From Actinomycetota bacterium (GTDB lineage Bacteria > Actinomycetota > Humimicrobiia > Humimicrobiales > Humimicrobiaceae), in NCBI GenBank assembly GCA_028718045.1, contig JAQUMQ010000067.1:1-7160 (forward strand): a stretch of DNA of 7,160 nt, given 5' to 3'. The notes under the pieces are model-generated. The model was not told the DNA's origin and did not search any database. It was given only the letters and a program-made list of their open reading frames with translations. This document shows, one piece after another, positions 5,646 to 7,160 of this stretch. A program made the position numbers and the translations under genes. Every line of letters begins with the position of its first letter. Position 1 is the first letter of the stretch.

Positions 5646-6014
5646 TCAAACCACTTCCGGAGATAAAGAAATTATTTTCATATAATTTTTCTCTCTTAGT
5701 TCTCTTGCAACCGGACCAAAAATTCTTGTGCCCTTGGGGTTGCCTTGCTTGTCGATAATAACAGCTGCATTCTCATCAAACCTAATGTAAGAACCGTCTT
5801 TTCTTCTGTATTTTTTTACAGACCTGACGAGAACGGCTGTGACCACATCGCTTTTTTTTACGACTCCACCCGGGTTGGCATCTTTTACGGTTGCTATAAA
5901 AACATCCCCGACTCTTGCATATCTTTTTCTCGTACCGCCCAAAACCCTGATACACATTAATTCTCTTGCACCGGTATTATCGGCTACTCTAACTCTAGTA
6001 TAAGATTGAATCAT
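5646..6014 (-). CDS. rplN: Large-subunit ribosomal protein L14 (uL14)
   Basis: Lies at the subunit interface of the 50S, takes part in bridge B8 to 16S rRNA, and is the binding surface for the silencing factor RsfS in species that have it. At 122 residues it is exactly the standard length. It starts MIQSYTRVRVADNTGARELM and shows IRVLGGTRKRYARVGDVFIATVKDANPGG, then RFDENAAVIIDKQGNPKGTRIFGPVARELR, ending SLSPEVV; all are canonical. Start ATG at 6014 has a GGAAGGG-type site at 6022-6028. In E. coli the spc operon promoter lies just upstream of this gene. Here the gap to rpsQ is only 31 bases, with no convincing promoter or terminator, so read-through from the S10 cluster is likely. Confidence 0.98.
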   Translation of the reverse strand: MIQSYTRVRVADNTGARELMCIRVLGGTRKRYARVGDVFIATVKDANPGGVVKKSDVVTAVLVRSVKKYRRKDGSYIRFDENAAVIIDKQGNPKGTRIFGPVARELREKNYMKIISLSPEVV

Positions 6015-6045
6015 CTTACAGCCCTTCCTTATAACCTGCTTTCAA

Positions 6046-6300
6046 TTATTCCGCTTTCTTAATTATTTCCACAAGTCTCCACCTTTTTGTCTTGCTTAGT
6101 GGCCTTGTTTCCGAGATCAAAACCTTGTCCCCGATTTTAGCTTCATTATTTTCGTCATGAGCTTTAAAATTTTTAACTTTCCTTAAAATCTTTTTGTACA
6201 AGGGATGTTTATAGTGATGGTCAACCGCAACAACAATTGTTTTATCCATCTTATCGCTTACAACATTCCCGATTCTAGATTTTCTAATTCCTCTTTCCAA
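6046..6300 (-). CDS. rpsQ: Small-subunit ribosomal protein S17 (uS17)
   Basis: A primary 16S rRNA binder in the body of the 30S subunit, with an OB fold. The 84 residues are the normal length. It begins ERGIRKSRIGNVVSDKMDKT and has HPLYKKILRKVKNFKAHDE, then the signature GDKVLISETRPLSKTKRWRLVEI. The start codon is TTG at 6300, placed by family alignment (relatives begin MERG-x-RK) and by the AGGGGG site at 6305-6310. It lies 49 bases after rpmC and 31 before rplN. In the E. coli arrangement this is the last gene of the S10 operon. Nothing is odd beyond the start codon and ribosome site. Confidence 0.96.
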   Translation of the reverse strand: MERGIRKSRIGNVVSDKMDKTIVVAVDHHYKHPLYKKILRKVKNFKAHDENNEAKIGDKVLISETRPLSKTKRWRLVEIIKKAE

Positions 6301-6304
6301 GAGT

Positions 6305-6310
6305 CCCCCT
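6305..6310 (-). promoter_or_regulatory. Variant Shine-Dalgarno for the rpsQ TTG start
   Basis: AGGGGG lies four bases before TTG at 6300. It has the same form as the site before the rplF GTG. The combination of a wobble-type site, short spacing and TTG should be relatively weak, yet S17 is needed in equal amounts to its neighbours. Confidence 0.65.
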
Positions 6311-6349
6311 TATTTAAAAACTAAAAATATTTTTTATTCTTATGTGCTT

Positions 6350-6685
6350 CTATGCGTTTTCCTTTTTTGCAGCTTTTTTCAGCACTTTAGCCTTGTCGGT
6401 TCCGTTCTTTGATTTTTCTTTTGTTTCTTTTGTCGCTCTTGTCTTTTTTGCTTCGCTTATTTTAACCGACTTTTTAATAGGTTTTTCTATATTGATACCA
6501 AGCTTGAGTTCTCTTGCAACAGTTTCTATTTTAGCTATATCTCGTTTCAAATTTTTTATTTTCATTGGATTGTCAAGTTGACCCGAAGCTTTCTGGAATT
6601 TTAAATTAAACAAAGTTTTTTTAGCTTCAGAAATTCTTGCTTCTAATTCTGATTCCGATAATTCCCTTATTTCAATAGCTTTCAT
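6350..6685 (-). CDS. rpmC: Large-subunit ribosomal protein L29 (uL29) with long basic C-terminal tail
   Basis: Sits at the exit of the peptide tunnel on the 50S subunit, next to L23, and forms part of the docking site for trigger factor, SRP and SecY. Residues 1-62 are a normal L29 helical hairpin: MKAIEIRELSESELEARISE, then LFNLKFQKASGQLDNPMKIKNLKRDIAKIET. Usual L29 is about 60-70 residues, but this one has 111. The extra residues 63-111 hold 16 Lys, several Ala/Thr/Glu and no clear fold, so they are probably disordered. Start ATG at 6685 has AGGTGG at 6692-6697, six bases away. The stop is TAG. The tail is in frame with the core, with no stop between them, so it is part of the gene. Such lysine/alanine-rich tails occur in ribosomal proteins of some lineages; its role is unknown. 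Confidence 0.95.
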   Translation of the reverse strand: MKAIEIRELSESELEARISEAKKTLFNLKFQKASGQLDNPMKIKNLKRDIAKIETVARELKLGINIEKPIKKSVKISEAKKTRATKETKEKSKNGTDKAKVLKKAAKKENA

Positions 6686-6720
6686 TATTTGCCACCTAAC
6701 CTTAAAAAATAACTTATAAA

Positions 6721-7137
6721 TTATTCTTCATGAATATATTTGGTTTTTATTGCCAGTTTATGCGATGCAAGCCTCATTGCTTCCTTAGCCACTTCGGGTG
6801 TGACTCCGGCAAGTTCGAACATTATTTTTCCGGGCTTTACAACAGCTACCCAATGTTCGGGAGCACCCTTACCGCTACCCATTCTGGTTTCCGCAGGTTT
6901 TTTTGTAACCGACTTATGTGGAAAAATATTAATCCATACTTTTCCACCTCTTTTTATATATCTGGTAAGAGCAATTCTGGCTGCTTCTATTTGTTTGCTG
7001 GTAACCCAACCGGGTTCGACTGCCTGTAACCCGTATACGCCAAAAGAAAGCCTCGAACTTCCTTTTGCCATTCCCTTCATTCTGCCACGTTGTTCTTTTC
7101 TATATTTAACCCTTTTGGGCATCAACATTGGTGACAT
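6721..7137 (-). CDS. rplP: Large-subunit ribosomal protein L16 (uL16)
   Basis: Sits near the A-site tRNA and the peptidyl-transferase region of the 50S subunit and is needed for late assembly. The 138 residues match the family (about 136-144). It shows MLMPKRVKYRKEQRGRMKG, then VEPGWVTSKQIEAARIALTRYIKRGGKVWINIFPHKS. These are followed by KKPAETRMGSGKGAPEHWVAVVKPGKIMFELAGV, which includes the RMGSGKG loop that points to the active centre. The start is ATG at 7137, giving three residues (MSP) before the common MLMPKR. AGGAGA at 7144-7149 is six bases from this ATG and too far from the ATG at 7128. It is 35 bases upstream of rpmC. The end of rpsC, expected next, lies at or beyond the right edge. 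Confidence 0.97.
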   Translation of the reverse strand: MSPMLMPKRVKYRKEQRGRMKGMAKGSSRLSFGVYGLQAVEPGWVTSKQIEAARIALTRYIKRGGKVWINIFPHKSVTKKPAETRMGSGKGAPEHWVAVVKPGKIMFELAGVTPEVAKEAMRLASHKLAIKTKYIHEE

Positions 7138-7143
7138 AACATA

Positions 7144-7149
7144 TCTCCT
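7144..7149 (-). promoter_or_regulatory. Shine-Dalgarno deciding the rplP start
   Basis: AGGAGA lies six bases before ATG 7137, whereas ATG 7128 would be 15 bases away. A nearer ATG at 7140-7142 is out of frame and too close to the site. TGA at 7154-7156 or TAG at 7148-7150 could be the stop of the upstream gene (expected rpsC), but 23 bases do not settle this. Confidence 0.75.
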
Positions 7150-7160
7150 AACCTCAAATA

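Noticed and set aside
6323..6334. AT palindrome AAAAATATTTTT between rpmC and rpsQ as a terminator
   Set aside because: The stem has no GC pairs, and it lies inside a co-directional operon where termination is not expected.

Overview
The window is a contiguous stretch of the bacterial ribosomal-protein super-operon (end of the S10 cluster plus the spc/secY cluster), read entirely on the minus strand. In transcription order, from high to low coordinates, it holds rplP (L16), rpmC (L29), rpsQ (S17), rplN (L14), rplX (L24), rplE (L5), rpsN (S14, zinc type), rpsH (S8), rplF (L6), rplR (L18), rpsE (S5), rplO (L15), secY, adk and the first 69 codons of map, which runs off the left edge. Nearly all the DNA is coding. 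The only gap over 50 bases is 93 bases between rplF and rplR. I saw no RNA genes, mobile elements, CRISPR arrays, long repeats or GC-stem terminators.

The organism is a bacterium with AT-rich DNA and many AAA/AAT/ATA-type codons. Three products carry four-cysteine zinc sites: S14 (C24/C27/C40/C43), L24 (C73/C76/C95/C98) and the adenylate kinase LID (C130/C133/C149/C152). rpmD (L30), which usually lies between rpsE and rplO, is missing from its usual place. L29 has a lysine-rich tail of about 49 residues. Four of the fourteen complete genes start with GTG or TTG. These traits suit an uncultured or deep-branching AT-rich lineage (for example the Elusimicrobia, Omnitrophota or Margulisbacteria type), but the sequence alone does not fix the phylum. 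TAA, TAG and TGA all end genes at family-normal C-termini, so there is no sign of a genome-wide stop-codon reassignment.

The genes work as one unit. Twelve ribosomal proteins are made together with the SecY translocon channel, adenylate kinase and methionine aminopeptidase, which trims new proteins at the ribosome. Gaps upstream of rplO are short (15 to 49 bases, with the one exception), and most genes have a clear Shine-Dalgarno. From rplO onward the genes overlap by 1 or 4 bases (TAATG, ATGA, ATGA), which implies translational coupling.

The one real anomaly is in rplF. The conserved L6 N-terminus (SRIGKIPIDIP) is encoded in frame from a GTG at 4090, but codon 13 is TAA (4052-4054). Reading resumes in the same frame to a full L6 body, and a GTG with a nearby AAGG sits only 9 bases after the stop. 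This may be a sequencing or assembly error, a strain-level nonsense mutation, or a stop-and-restart arrangement. I found no novel system beyond this.
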